A stretch of DNA of 64,000 nt from Streptomyces sp. Q6 (GCF_036967205.1 NZ_CP146022.1:5084001-5148000); one strand, 5' to 3'; shown: positions 9,778 through 25,324, counted from the first letter of the stretch. Notes: generated by a model not told the origin, from the sequence alone. Made by a program: numbers and translations.

Positions 9778-10364
9778 TGTGCAGCCACGGCCCCTGACCT
9801 GCTAGTCTCCTCTTCGCCCCGGAAAGACCGTTGACACGGCCAGGACGGGGAGGTAGATTCGAACAGTTGCCCCGAACTCGACAAGCTCGGCCGCAGCGGT
9901 TAGTATCTACCGCGCTTCACGAAATAACATTCATTCGAGAAGCCCCCCGATTAATCAGAATCGACAGCCGGCCAGACCGGCCCAAAACTTCTGATAAAGT
10001 CGAAACCGCCGAAAGGCAAAGGCCCTCCAACGGCCACCGGAAATGAAATCCGAACCGGAAACGGAACGGAAAAAGGATCTGGTAAGGTTGGAAACACAGA
10101 AGGGAAGCGCCCGGAGGAAAGCCCGAGAGGGTGAGTACAAAGGAAGCGTCCGTTCCTTGAGAACTCAACAGCGTGCCAAAAATCAACGCCAGATATGTTG
10201 ATACCCCGTCTCCGGCCTTTTCGGGTCGAAGATGAGGTTCCTTTGAAAAAGTCCTGTCGGCCTCTAGTGGGCTGGCAGGCGCACAGCGAGGACGCTGTGA
10301 ACGACCGGGATTATTCCTCCTGGTTGTTCCGCTCTCGTGGTGTCACCCCGATTACGGGGAAACA
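9778..10364 (+). other. rRNA operon promoter and leader region
   Basis: This 587-base region carries the rrn promoter at 9831-9859 and further weaker -10-like elements: TAAAGT at 9995-10000 and TAAGGT at 10083-10088, both without a good -35. They may represent the extra promoters usual for streptomycete rrn operons. At 10157-10168 the TTGAG-AA-CTCAA element followed by CAGCGTGCC resembles the conserved antitermination/processing leader of actinobacterial rRNA; a related TTTGAGAACTGCACAG recurs before 23S at 12163-12178. It holds no protein gene. Confidence 0.8.
9831..9859 (+). promoter_or_regulatory. rrn promoter, HrdB-type -35/-10
   Basis: TTGACA at 9831-9836 and TAGATT at 9854-9859 are separated by exactly 17 bases, close to the streptomycete housekeeping consensus. 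Transcription would start near 9866, giving a leader of about 500 bases before 16S rRNA. Confidence 0.85.
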
Positions 10365-15320
<4,956 letters not shown>

Positions 15321-15402
15321 GCTCGCGTCCACTGTGTTGGTTCTGAAACCATGAACAACCGTCGTAGTCATAGGCCACGACTCCGGTTGACAGTTTCATA
15401 GT

Positions 15403-15521
15403 GTTTCGGTGGCCATAGCGTGAGGGAAACGCCCGGTTACATTCCGAACCCGGAAGCTAAGCCTCACAGCGCCGATGGTACTGCAGGGGGGACCCTGTGG
15501 GAGAGTAGGACGCCGCCGAAC
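15403..15521 (+). rRNA. 5S ribosomal RNA
   Basis: A 119-base 5S rRNA, GTTTCGGTGGCCATAGCGTG at the 5' end and CGCCGCCGAAC at the 3' end, with terminal arms that pair (GTTTCGGTGG against CCGCCGAAC). It includes the conserved CCCGGTTACATTCCGAACCC loop. It lies 82 bases after 23S. Confidence 0.95.
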
Positions 15522-15532
15522 AAGTTTTAGGG

Positions 15533-15563
15533 AAAAGCCCCGTGCCTCTGGCACGGGGCTTTT
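15533..15563 (+). terminator. Terminator of the rRNA operon
   Basis: AAAAGCCCCGTGCC (15533-15546) pairs perfectly over 14 bases with GGCACGGGGCTTTT (15550-15563), loop TCT. The stem ends in a short T-tract. It is the obvious rho-independent terminator of the rrn operon. Confidence 0.95.
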
Positions 15564-15632
15564 CTGCGTTCCGGGGCAAGAGAGGGAGGCAAGCAGTGGC
15601 TTTATGAAAGCCTTTTTGCCTTCTGGCCTTGG

Positions 15633-16943
15633 CTATAGGCGGCCCGCAGCCTTGAGTGCCAGGTAGGCGTCCGCGAGGGCGGGCGCGAGGTTGGAGGGGG
15701 TGGCGTCCACCACCGTTACTCCGTGGCGCGTGAGCTGTTCCGCGGTGCGGAGGCGTTCTGCCTTCGCCTGGGCCGCTGACGCCGCGCTGTAGAGCACCTC
15801 TGTGGTGCCCCTCGCTGCCGCCATCGTCTCGATCGCCGGGTCCGCCACCGAGGCCACGATGACTGTGTGGCGTTTGGTGAGGCGGGGGAGGACCGGGAGC
15901 AGACCCTCCTCGACGGGGGCCGCGTCCAGCGACGTAAGAAGGACGATGAGGGAGCGGCGGGGGGCCGTGTGCAGGGCTGTGGTGGTGAGGCCTCGGGCGT
16001 CCGTCTCGATGAGTTCGGGTTCCAGGGGGGCCATCGCGTTGACCAGTGCGGGGAGGACTTCGCCGGCTGCTCGGCCCTGGACGAGGGCGCGGATGCGGCG
16101 GTCGTAGGCCAGGAGGTCCACTCGGTCGCCGGCGCGGGAGGCCAGGGCGCCCAGGAGGAGGGCGGCGTCCATCGAGGCGTCGAGGCGCGGGGCGTCGCCG
16201 ACACGGCCTGCGGACGTGCGGCCGGTGTCCAGGACCAGGAGGATGTGGCGGTCGCGTTCCGGACGCCAGGTGCGGACGGCCACCGCGGACTGGCGGGCTG
16301 TCGCGCGCCAGTCGATGGAGCGGGTGTCGTCCCCGGGAACGTACTCGCGGAGGCTGTCGAACTCCGTGCCTTCGCCACGCGTCAACAGACTGGTGCGGCC
16401 GTCGAGTTCACGTAGGCGGGCCAGTTTGGACGGGAGGTGTTTGCGGCTGTGGAAGGGCGGCAGGACGCGGACCGTCCACGGGACGTTGTGCGTGCCCTGG
16501 CGGGTGAACAGGCCCAGGGGGCCGAAGGAGCGGATCGTGACGCGGTCCGCCGTGCGGTCGCCTCTGCGGGTGGGCAGGAGGCGGGTCGTGACACGGCGGC
16601 GTTCACCCGCTGGGATCGTCACCTGGTGGCGTGACGACGCGTACTCCGTGCCCGGGCGCCACGTGCTGGGGGGCCAGGCGTCGCGGAGCTGGGCGCGCAG
16701 GGGGCGGCGCGACGGGTTGGTGATCGTGAGGGTGACGTCGGCCGGGTCGCCGAGGCGCACCGAGGTGTCGCCGGAGCGGGTCAGGCCCAGCCGGCGTACG
16801 GGGGCGGCCAGGGCGAAGTCGCAGGCGCAGGCCAGGGCCAGCGGGGTGTTGACGGCCAGGATGCCTGTCCAGCTGGGCTCCCAGATGCCGATGGGGAGGG
16901 AGCCCAGGGCGGCGAGCAGGGCCGTACGTCCGGTGAGGGCCAT
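15633..16943 (-). CDS. DUF58 domain-containing protein
   Basis: A 436-residue protein with two N-terminal membrane helices (about residues 5-47) and a cytoplasmic part that includes a von Willebrand A-like domain. The DUF58 signature FDSLREYVPGDDTRSIDWRATAR lies around residue 197-219, followed by the HILLVLDTGR MIDAS-like strand. DUF58 proteins are partners of MoxR AAA+ ATPases in chaperone-like complexes; the substrate is not known. It lies 25 bp after the MoxR gene as the last gene of a five-gene minus-strand operon. The start ATG fits a normal-length family member. Confidence 0.9.
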   Translation of the reverse strand: MALTGRTALLAALGSLPIGIWEPSWTGILAVNTPLALACACDFALAAPVRRLGLTRSGDTSVRLGDPADVTLTITNPSRRPLRAQLRDAWPPSTWRPGTEYASSRHQVTIPAGERRRVTTRLLPTRRGDRTADRVTIRSFGPLGLFTRQGTHNVPWTVRVLPPFHSRKHLPSKLARLRELDGRTSLLTRGEGTEFDSLREYVPGDDTRSIDWRATARQSAVAVRTWRPERDRHILLVLDTGRTSAGRVGDAPRLDASMDAALLLGALASRAGDRVDLLAYDRRIRALVQGRAAGEVLPALVNAMAPLEPELIETDARGLTTTALHTAPRRSLIVLLTSLDAAPVEEGLLPVLPRLTKRHTVIVASVADPAIETMAAARGTTEVLYSAASAAQAKAERLRTAEQLTRHGVTVVDATPSNLAPALADAYLALKAAGRL

Positions 16944-16968
16944 GTCGGGTCTCTCGTCTCCGGCCTCG

Positions 16969-17957
<989 letters not shown>

Positions 17958-17961
<4 letters not shown>

Positions 17962-19259
17962 GAATTCCGTACCTCTCTTTCGAGGGCGTCGAGGTGGTCG
18001 GCGAGTGCGATGAGCGCTGCGTCGGTGGTCGGCGGCGGGCCGAAGAGGAGGGTGTGCGGGTCCTGGCCGGGCGAGGTGAGCCGGCGGGTCAGGGCCGGGA
18101 GGAAGATCTCGGGCGAGTGCGCCTGGGAGACGGGGACGCCGAGGAGGGGGGCGAGGCGCGTGCGGGTGGCGGTACGCAGGGCGGTGGCCGCTCGGTCGCG
18201 GGCGTTCGCCTTGCGGTAGAGGCGGGCGCGGCCTTCGACGGTTTCGGAGGCGCGGATCGCGACGGGGAGGCGCTCGGGGACCAGGGGGCCGAGGCGGCGT
18301 GCGCGCCACAGGGCGGCGAGGGCTGCGGCGATGAAGAGTTGCAGCGTGCCCCAGAGCCAGCCCTCGGGGATCAGGTCGACGAAGCTGCGGTCGTTCTCCG
18401 CGTCGGTGGCGGCGGCATCGTCGGAGAGAGAGGGGAGGTACCAGACCAGATGGGGGCGGGTACCGAGGAGTTGAAGGGCGAGCGAGGCGTTGCCCTGCTT
18501 GTCGAGGCGGTCGTTGAGAAGGATGTCGGGGGAGCCGATGATCACGGTGTCGCCGTGGCCGGTCGTGGCGGGCAGGCGCAGAAGGGTGGCGGCGCCGTCG
18601 CTCGGGTAGCAGGAGTCGGCGTCGGAGAGTGTCGTGTCGTAGCGGTGGCCGCCGCCGGTTTCGGCCGGGCCGGCGCGGCGGGCCGCGGGCAGGGCGCAGT
18701 CGGGGGCGAGGGTGGTGCCCGCGCTGGGGGCGGCGTCCGTGGTGACCCCGGGGGCCAGTCGTTCGACGGTGGCCGCGCCGGGGGCGACGAGGATCGTGCG
18801 GCCGTGGGAGTCGGTGGTGGCGGCCTGGATCTGGTCCTGCTGGTGGGGTGTGAGCAGGCCCGGGGCGGCGACCAGGAGGGTGGTGTCGGGGCCGGTCGCG
18901 GCGCGGGCTTCGGCCGTGGTGGTGACCACGCGCGTGGACACCCCTCGGTCGGCGAGGAGTTCGGCGACGGCGCGGCTGCCGTACTGGTCGGCGGAGCGCG
19001 GGTCGAGGGTGCCGTGCTTCTCGCCGGAGCGCACGGCCGCGATGGCGACGGCGGCGATCACAAGGACCGTCAGGGCGAGGGCGATGCCCCGGGTGCGGGT
19101 CCAGACCTGGCGGACCGTGGGGGTGGTGGAGGTGCCGTCCGGCGCGGGGGCCGGTGGCGGTGGGGGTGCGGTGAGCGTGGTCGCGGCGGCTGGTGGGCCG
19201 CTTCGGTCCGGCTCGTGGTCCGGGTGGTGCGCGGGGTGCGGGGTGCGGGGCTCGGTCAC
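17958..19259 (-). CDS. DUF4350 domain-containing membrane protein
   Basis: A 433-residue protein with a Pro/Ala-rich N-terminus, one TM near residues 57-78, a large extracytoplasmic domain (DUF4350, about 90-310: TLDPRSADQYGSRAVAELLA, DTTLLVAAPGLLT), a second TM near 325-343, and a cytoplasmic C-terminus. The domain is a glutamine-amidotransferase-like fold without obvious catalysis. Start is a GTG whose last bases overlap the previous stop (GTGA), and its own stop overlaps moxR (ATGA), so translation of this operon is coupled. Function is inferred only from its MoxR context. Confidence 0.87.
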
Positions 19260-19948
19260 CGGGGCGCTCCCGGGGCGGCTGCGAGGGACGGGGAGGTGCG
19301 CTCCACCTCGGTGTCCAGGGCGGTCAGGCGCTGGTACGTCTCCGGGGTCGCGGTGCGGCCGCCGTATGTGACGTCGTCGAAGTCGTGGGCGGCGGTGCGC
19401 AGTCGGTCCGCGTGGCCGGGGAGGGGGCGGGCGGCTTCGGCGGCCGCCTCGTGGGCGGTGCGGCCGGGGCGCGGGTCGAGGAGGGCGCGTTCCTCCAGGG
19501 AGCGGACCAGGGCGCGCATCCGTTCCTGGACGGCCTGGTTCCAGTGGCCCTGGGCGGCGTGGGACTCGGCGGCCGCGCGATGTTCGGCGGCGCTGCGCGG
19601 GCGGTCGTCGAAGAGTGGCGCGGTGGAGGTGGGGGAGCGGCGGGGGGTGCCCAGGCGCCACCAGAAGGCGGCACCCACGGCGATGACGGCCAGCACGATG
19701 ACGATCAGGCCGACGGTGCCGCCCGGGGCGGCACCGGACGCGGCGGAGAACAGGCGGTCGATCCACTCCCAGAACTTGTTCAGGGCGCGCATGAACCAGC
19801 TCGGGTCGTTCTCGTGGTACGCGGGCTTGGACAGTTCGTGTTCGGCCGCCTCGCGGGCGGGATCGCGCGGAAGCGTCACCGGTGGCTCGTCGCCGCCGGC
19901 CCGCGTCAGCCAGGATCCCGCCCTGAGCACTCCCCCTGGCGTGCTCAC
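19256..19948 (-). CDS. DUF4129 domain-containing membrane protein
   Basis: A 230-residue protein with one TM (about residues 77-96: GGTVGLIVIVLAVIAVGAAF) and the cytoplasmic DUF4129 helical region at about 120-225, whose signature includes AAAESHAAQGHWNQAVQERM, ALVRSLEERALLDPRPGRTA and FDDVTYGGRTAT. DUF4129 proteins accompany transglutaminase-like or DUF58/MoxR loci. The GTG start lies only 4 bases after the preceding stop, and its stop overlaps the DUF4350 start, consistent with one transcript. Confidence 0.87.
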   Translation of the reverse strand: MSTPGGVLRAGSWLTRAGGDEPPVTLPRDPAREAAEHELSKPAYHENDPSWFMRALNKFWEWIDRLFSAASGAAPGGTVGLIVIVLAVIAVGAAFWWRLGTPRRSPTSTAPLFDDRPRSAAEHRAAAESHAAQGHWNQAVQERMRALVRSLEERALLDPRPGRTAHEAAAEAARPLPGHADRLRTAAHDFDDVTYGGRTATPETYQRLTALDTEVERTSPSLAAAPGAPR

Positions 19949-19952
19949 CGCA

Positions 19953-21265
19953 TCAGCTCCCCGGGGTGGCGCCGGGGGTGCCGTCGTAGCCCGGCAGGCC
20001 CGCGGCGCGGGCGAGTTCGAGGTCGAGGGCTTCGCGGCGGATGCGCTGGTCGATGTAGAGCAGCACGGTGACGCCCGCGGTGATCGGGAAGGTGAGGGTC
20101 GAGCCGATCACGGCGCCGATGCCGGTGATGATCAGGAAGGTCCAGCCGACGGTGCCGTTGGTGTCGAGGAGGCTGCCGATGCCGTCGCCGCTGACCACGC
20201 CGGCGATGGCGGTGAACGGTATGAGGATGATCTCCGAGACGATGCCGGCGATGAGGGACGCCAGGATCTGGATGCCGAAGACCCGCCACCAGGAGCCGCG
20301 TACGAGCTTCATGGAGCGGCCCATCGCCTTACGGACGGTCTGCTTCTCCAGCATCAGCGCGGGCGAGGCCAGCGAGAGGCGGATGATCATCCAGACCGCG
20401 ACGAGGAAGCCGGCGATGCCGCCGATGACCGCGAGCGCGACGCCCGCTTCGGAGGAGCCGAGAAGGGCGACGATGATGCCGGGGGCGGTGCCCACGAGGA
20501 CGATGAGGGCGGCGATCAGCGGCAGCAGCAGGGTCAGGCCGAGCAGTTTGAGGAGCTGCGGGCGGGCGTCGCGCCAGGCTTCGCCGATCGTGACGTCCTT
20601 GCCGAGCACGGCGCGGCTGGTGACCGTCGTGAGCAGGGCCGTGGCGACGATGGTGCCGAGCAGCGTGACCACCAGGACGACGCCGGTGCCGACGAGGATC
20701 TCGCCCATGGCGCGGAAGATCTCGCTGGTGGTGGCGTCGGGGTTGTCGAGCGCGTCGGTGGTCGCGGAGTCGTTGAAGAGGAAGCCCTGGAGGAGAACCG
20801 TCAGGAGCTGGGTGACCACGGCGACGGTGAGCGAGATGCCGAGAACGGTGCGCCAGTAGGTGCGCATGGTCGACACCGCGCCGTCGAGGATCTCGCCGAC
20901 GCCGAGGGGGCGCAGCGGGATGACGCCGGGTTTGGCGGCCAGGGGCCTGCCCTGCCAGCCACCCCAGCCGGGGTAGCCGCCGGGGGCGCCGGGGCCGTTC
21001 CCGTAGCCGCCGGGGCCCGCGCCCCAGCCCGGGCCGGGCGGTGGGGGCGGCGGCGGGGCCTGGCCGGAGCCGGGCGGCGGGCCGGAGGGGCGGACCACTG
21101 GGCGGGCGGCGGCTGCTCCTTGGACCACTGGGGTCCCTGGCCTGCGGCGTCCTGCGGGCCGCTGCCCTGAGCGTCGCCGCTCGGGCTCTGGCCGTCCGGG
21201 CGCTTGTCGCCGGGGCCGTCGGAGGGGGCAGATCCGGGCGATGCCCAGCCCGGAGTGTCGTTCAT
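19953..21265 (-). pseudogene. Glycerophosphodiesterase membrane-domain-like protein, frameshifted as read
   Basis: A multi-pass membrane protein of the glycerophosphoryl-diester-phosphodiesterase membrane-domain family. The reading frame beginning at ATG 21265 (MNDTPGWASPGSAPS, preceded by GAAGGAG) gives a Pro/Gly-rich start, then loses the family sequence near 21087-21090. The family sequence resumes in another frame (GPPPGSGQAPPPP, then IPLRPLGVGEILDGAVSTMR) and runs intact to 19953. One missing C in the minus-strand run GCCCCTCC would join them into 437 residues with six or so TM helices (about 100-390). The intact frame alone could start from a GTG at 21128, but that start has a poor ribosome site and leaves an unlikely N-terminus. 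It is the first gene of the DUF4129-DUF4350-MoxR-DUF58 operon. Whether this is a real mutation or a sequencing error cannot be told from the sequence. Confidence 0.8.
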
Positions 21266-21405
21266 CGTCGCTCCTTCAAGGTGCCCGCCCGCGGTCGCGG
21301 CGGCCGGTTGGCTGCCATCGTGCCATGGGGTGGGCGCGGGGTGACCTGGCCCGGTAGTGGCTGGACACCTTCAATTGTCGGCCTCCTACGGGGCAGACTG
21401 GACGG

Positions 21406-22593
21406 ATGGCTGATCAGTACGCGCAATCCGGCGAGGACATTCGGCTCAGCGAGGACATACAGGCCACGGCCCACGACATACCGGCGCTCCGCTGGGAGGA
21501 ACCGGCGGAAGGTCCCGTTCTGGTGTTGCTCGACCAGACGCGGCTGCCGGCCGAGGAGGTCGAGCTGGTCTGCACCGATCCGCAGGCCCTGGTGCAGGCG
21601 ATCCGTTCCCTGGCCGTGCGCGGAGCTCCGCTGCTCGGCATCGCCGGGGCGTACGGGGTGGCGCTGGCGGCCGCCCGCGGCTTCGACGTGGAGGAAGCGG
21701 CGGACGCGTTGGCGGACGCGCGGCCCACCGCGGTCAATCTGGCGTACGGGGTGCGCCGGGCGCAGCAGGCGTACCGGTCCGCGTTCGGGAACGGGGCGGG
21801 CGGGGCGCAGTCGGGCCAGGAGCGGGCCGCGGCGGCCGCGCTGGCCGCCGCGCGGGCGCTGCACCAGGAGGATGCCGAGGGCAGCTCCCGGATGGCGGCA
21901 CACGGGCTCCAACTGCTCGACGAGCTGCTGACCGGGGGGACGCACCGCATCCTGACGCACTGCAACACGGGGGCGCTGGTCTCCGGGGGTGAGGGCACGG
22001 CGTTCGCGGTGGCGCTCGCCGCGCACCGGGTCGGGCGGTTGAACCGGCTGTGGGTGGACGAGACCCGTCCGCTGTTGCAGGGTGCTCGGCTGACCGCGTA
22101 CGAGGCCGCGCGGCACGGGATGTCGTACACACTGCTCACGGACAGCGCCGCCGGTTCGCTGTTCGCGGCCGGTGAGGTGGATGCTGTGCTCATCGGGGCG
22201 GACCGGATCGCCGCCGACGGTTCGGTCGCGAACAAGGTGGGGAGCTATCCGCTCGCGGTTCTGGCGCGATATCACCATGTGCCGTTCATCGTGGTGGCGC
22301 CGCTGACGACGGTGGACCTGGAGACTCCCGACGGTGGGTCCATCGAGGTGGAGCAGCGGCCAGGACATGAAGTGACGGAGGTCACGGCGCCGCAGGCGCC
22401 GCTGGCCGGAGTGGAGGCGGGAGGCGGGATCCCGGTGGCACCGCTGGGGACGCAGGCGTACAACCCTGCGTTCGACGTGACGCCGCCGGAGTTGGTGACG
22501 GCAATCGTCACAGAGTGGGGCGTAGTGGCGCCTGTGACAGCTGAGGCCCTGAGTGAGCTGTGTGACAGGTCACGCCAGACAACGATGAGCTAA
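21406..22593 (+). CDS. mtnA: S-methyl-5-thioribose-1-phosphate isomerase
   Basis: A 395-residue enzyme of methionine salvage that isomerises methylthioribose-1-phosphate to methylthioribulose-1-phosphate, related to eIF2B alpha subunits. Visible signatures are IRSLAVRGAPLLGIAGAYGV (about 66-85), LTHCNTGALVSGGEGTAF (active-site Cys, about residue 186), DSAAGSLF and IGADRIAADGSVANKVGSY (Asp, about 264), and the C-terminal QAYNPAFDVTPPELV. It lies 4 bp before mtrA in the same direction, an arrangement that may couple it to the two-component operon. The ribosome site is weak. Confidence 0.95.
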   Translation: MADQYAQSGEDIRLSEDIQATAHDIPALRWEEPAEGPVLVLLDQTRLPAEEVELVCTDPQALVQAIRSLAVRGAPLLGIAGAYGVALAAARGFDVEEAADALADARPTAVNLAYGVRRAQQAYRSAFGNGAGGAQSGQERAAAAALAAARALHQEDAEGSSRMAAHGLQLLDELLTGGTHRILTHCNTGALVSGGEGTAFAVALAAHRVGRLNRLWVDETRPLLQGARLTAYEAARHGMSYTLLTDSAAGSLFAAGEVDAVLIGADRIAADGSVANKVGSYPLAVLARYHHVPFIVVAPLTTVDLETPDGGSIEVEQRPGHEVTEVTAPQAPLAGVEAGGGIPVAPLGTQAYNPAFDVTPPELVTAIVTEWGVVAPVTAEALSELCDRSRQTTMS

Positions 22594-22597
22594 TGGG

Positions 22598-23287
22598 ATG
22601 ATGTGGTCCATGAAGGGACGAGTCCTTGTCGTCGACGACGACACCGCACTGGCCGAGATGCTCGGCATTGTGCTGCGTGGTGAAGGTTTTGAGCCGTCGT
22701 TCGTAGCTGACGGCGACAAGGCGCTGGCCGCTTTCCGTGAGACCAAGCCCGATCTGGTGCTCCTGGACCTGATGCTTCCCGGTAGGGACGGTATTGAGGT
22801 GTGCCGCCTGATCAGGGCGGAGTCCGGGGTCCCGATCGTGATGCTCACGGCCAAGAGCGACACCGTCGATGTCGTCGTCGGCCTGGAATCGGGCGCGGAC
22901 GACTACATCGTCAAGCCGTTCAAGCCGAAGGAGCTGGTGGCCCGGATCCGGGCGCGGCTCCGGAGGTCCGAGGAGCCCGCGCCGGAGCAGCTCGCCATCG
23001 GCGATCTGGTCATCGATGTGGCCGGGCACTCGGTGAAGCGGGACGGGCAGTCGATCGCGCTGACGCCGTTGGAGTTCGACCTGCTGGTCGCGCTCGCGCG
23101 CAAGCCGTGGCAGGTGTTCACGCGTGAGGTGCTCCTGGAGCAGGTCTGGGGCTACCGGCACGCGGCGGACACCCGTCTCGTCAACGTGCATGTGCAGCGG
23201 CTGCGTTCGAAGGTCGAGAAGGATCCCGAGCGGCCGGAGATCGTGGTGACCGTCCGTGGAGTCGGTTACAAGGCAGGACCGAGCTGA
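22598..23287 (+). CDS. mtrA: Response regulator MtrA (OmpR family)
   Basis: A 229-residue DNA-binding response regulator of the MtrAB system that controls development, cell-wall and antibiotic genes in actinobacteria. The receiver domain (residues about 6-120) shows VVDDDTALAEML, the phospho-acceptor in LVLLDLMLPGRDG and Lys in DDYIVKPF. The winged-helix output domain (about 135-228) shows LTPLEFDLLVALARKP and DTRLVNVHVQRLRSKVE. Two ATGs and a third at MKGR lie in frame; the first gives the commonly annotated length. It is followed after a single base by mtrB, then lpqB. Confidence 0.97.
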   Translation: MMWSMKGRVLVVDDDTALAEMLGIVLRGEGFEPSFVADGDKALAAFRETKPDLVLLDLMLPGRDGIEVCRLIRAESGVPIVMLTAKSDTVDVVVGLESGADDYIVKPFKPKELVARIRARLRRSEEPAPEQLAIGDLVIDVAGHSVKRDGQSIALTPLEFDLLVALARKPWQVFTREVLLEQVWGYRHAADTRLVNVHVQRLRSKVEKDPERPEIVVTVRGVGYKAGPS

Positions 23288-23288
23288 C

Positions 23289-24992
23289 GTGTCCCGTGAC
23301 AGTGCCGCTTCGGCGCCCGGGAAGCCGGGGTCCCGCACGGAGCGGCCTGTGGGACCGGCGGCCGCTCCCACGGCCGGTCGCAGCTCCTGGCTGCGTCGGG
23401 CCGTGGACGGAGGTCTGCTGCTCAAGGGCGGGATGAACGGCAGCCCGGTGCTGCGTCTGTTCACCCGTTGGGTGCGGCGTCCGCTGCTGCCGGCGATGCG
23501 GCTGTGGCGGCGCAACATCCAGTTGAAGGTGGTCGTCACGACGCTGCTGATGTCGCTCGGGGTCGTGCTGCTGCTCGGCATCGTCGTCATCGGCTCGGTA
23601 CGGAACGGGCTGCTGGACGCGAAGGCCAGGGCGTCGCAGAGCCAGGCCGAGGGCGGATTCCGCGCGGCCAAGGACAAGGCGGACGCGCAGGCCGCCGAGA
23701 TGCGGTCCGGCGCGGCCCGTGACAGCCGCATCACTCAGAACTCGAACACCTGGATGAGCGACCTGGTCACGCAGCTGTCCAGCGGTGGCAACGGCGCGTT
23801 CGCCGTCGTCACCCTCAGCTCCAGCGACCCGGACAGCGGGAACGGGCGGGCGCTGCGCGGTTCGGGGTACGTGGAGCCGGACCGGAGCGTGCCCGACGAG
23901 CTGCGTGAGCGGGTCGACGAGCGCACGGGCGCGTCCCAGGAGTACACGCGGATCATCTACGACGGCGGCAGGGAGTCGCAGCCGGGCCTGGCCATCGGCA
24001 AGCGGCTGAACGACCCGCAGGGTCAGCCCTACCAGCTCTACTACCTCTTCCCGCTCACGCAGGAGGAGAAGTCGCTGGGGCTGGTCAAGGGGACCCTCGC
24101 GACGGCCGGCCTGTTCGTGGTCGTGCTGCTCGGTGCCATCGCCTGGCTCGTCGTACGGCAGGTGGTGACGCCGGTGCGGATGGCGGCCGGGGTGGCCGAG
24201 CGGCTCTCCGCGGGCCGTCTCCAGGAACGTATGAAGGTCACCGGCGAGGACGACATCGCCCGGCTCGGTGAGGCCTTCAACAAGATGGCGCAGAACCTGC
24301 ATCTGAAGATCCAGCAGTTGGAGGATCTGTCGCGGATGCAGCGGCGCTTCGTCTCCGACGTGAGCCATGAGCTGCGGACGCCGCTGACGACCGTACGGAT
24401 GGCCGCCGATGTCATCCATGAGGCGCGGGGCGACTTCGATCCGGTGACCGCGCGGTCGGCCGAGCTGCTCGCCGATCAGCTGGACCGGTTCGAGTCGCTG
24501 CTCGCCGACCTGCTGGAGATCAGCCGGTTCGACGCCGGTGCGGCGGCTCTGGAGGCCGAGCCGATAGATCTGCGGGAGGTCGTGCGGCGGGTCGTCGGTG
24601 GCGCGGCGCCGCTCGCCGAGCGCAAGCAGACGCACGTCCGGATCGTCGGCGACGAGCAGCCGGTGGTCGCCGAGGCGGACGCGCGGCGCGTGGAGCGCGT
24701 CCTGCGCAACCTGGTCGTGAACGCCGTGGAGCACGGTGAGGGCAGGGACGTCGTGGTGCGGCTCGCCGCCGCCGGTGGCGCGGTCGCCGTCGCGGTGCGC
24801 GACTACGGAGTCGGGCTCAAGCCCGGCGAGGCGACCCGTGTGTTCAGCCGCTTCTGGCGGGCCGACCCGGCCCGCGCGCGGACGACGGGCGGCACCGGCC
24901 TGGGGCTGTCCATCGCCCTGGAGGACGCGCGGCTGCACGGCGGCTGGTTGCAGGCGTGGGGGAGCCGGGCGGCGGTTCGCAGTTCCGGCTGA
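23289..24992 (+). CDS. mtrB: Sensor histidine kinase MtrB, C-terminal tail out of frame
   Basis: The membrane partner of MtrA. It starts with GTG (VSRDSAASAPG) one base after the mtrA stop. Order: TM1 about residues 77-100, an extracytoplasmic sensor region, TM2 about 265-290, a HAMP domain, HisKA box FVSDVSHELRTPLTT (about 356-370, His at 362) and an HATPase domain with NLVVNAVEHG and GGTGLGLSIALEDARLHGG. The frame is read to a TGA at 24990-24992, where the family sequence (EPGGGSQFRLTLPR) continues in the next frame. One base is missing in GGGGG at 24958-24962. All catalytic motifs stay intact in the shortened 567-residue product, but the C-terminal tail is lost. In related genomes the protein is about 680 residues. 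Confidence 0.92.
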   Translation: MSRDSAASAPGKPGSRTERPVGPAAAPTAGRSSWLRRAVDGGLLLKGGMNGSPVLRLFTRWVRRPLLPAMRLWRRNIQLKVVVTTLLMSLGVVLLLGIVVIGSVRNGLLDAKARASQSQAEGGFRAAKDKADAQAAEMRSGAARDSRITQNSNTWMSDLVTQLSSGGNGAFAVVTLSSSDPDSGNGRALRGSGYVEPDRSVPDELRERVDERTGASQEYTRIIYDGGRESQPGLAIGKRLNDPQGQPYQLYYLFPLTQEEKSLGLVKGTLATAGLFVVVLLGAIAWLVVRQVVTPVRMAAGVAERLSAGRLQERMKVTGEDDIARLGEAFNKMAQNLHLKIQQLEDLSRMQRRFVSDVSHELRTPLTTVRMAADVIHEARGDFDPVTARSAELLADQLDRFESLLADLLEISRFDAGAAALEAEPIDLREVVRRVVGGAAPLAERKQTHVRIVGDEQPVVAEADARRVERVLRNLVVNAVEHGEGRDVVVRLAAAGGAVAVAVRDYGVGLKPGEATRVFSRFWRADPARARTTGGTGLGLSIALEDARLHGGWLQAWGSRAAVRSSG

Positions 24993-25324
24993 CCTTGCCG
25001 AGGACGGCGGACGAGCCGCTGCGCGGCTCGCCCATACCGCTGGAGCCGGAGGATTCGCGGCGCAACCGCGGGCTCGGTGACGCGGGGCTGCCCGGCGCGG
25101 ACGGTTCGAAGCTCGCGACGGTGCCCTCGCAGGCGCCGCCGGTGTCCGCGAAGGCCCCCATGGCGTCGCGGTTCGCGCAGTCGTCGGTGCCCGCGGATCC
25201 CACGGCGCTGCCGGGCAGCGGCGCGCGCGTGGTGTCCCGCGGTGGCGCGACCGGTGTGCCCCGGCAACCGGCCGAGCCGCAGGAGCGCGGCGACGAGGAC
25301 AGGGAGCGTGACGGGCGTGGGTGA
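24959..25324 (+). pseudogene. mtrB: Out-of-frame C-terminal tail of mtrB
   Basis: From about 24959 the frame encodes GEPGGGSQFRLTLPRTADEP and a long disordered Pro/Ala/Gly-rich tail (LRGSPIPLEPEDSRRN and VSAKAPMASRFAQSS) ending at TGA 25322-25324. It has no start codon of its own at a plausible ribosome site and matches what normally follows the HATPase domain in MtrB. With one restored base the full mtrB frame would be 23289-25324 (678 residues). The stop overlaps the lpqB start, which also supports the original boundary. Confidence 0.85.

Noticed and set aside
17994-21170. Open frame of about 1,058 codons on the plus strand across the MoxR cluster
   Set aside because: Gly/Ala/Arg/Val-rich shadow opposite five minus-strand genes with clear domains and overlapping starts and stops.
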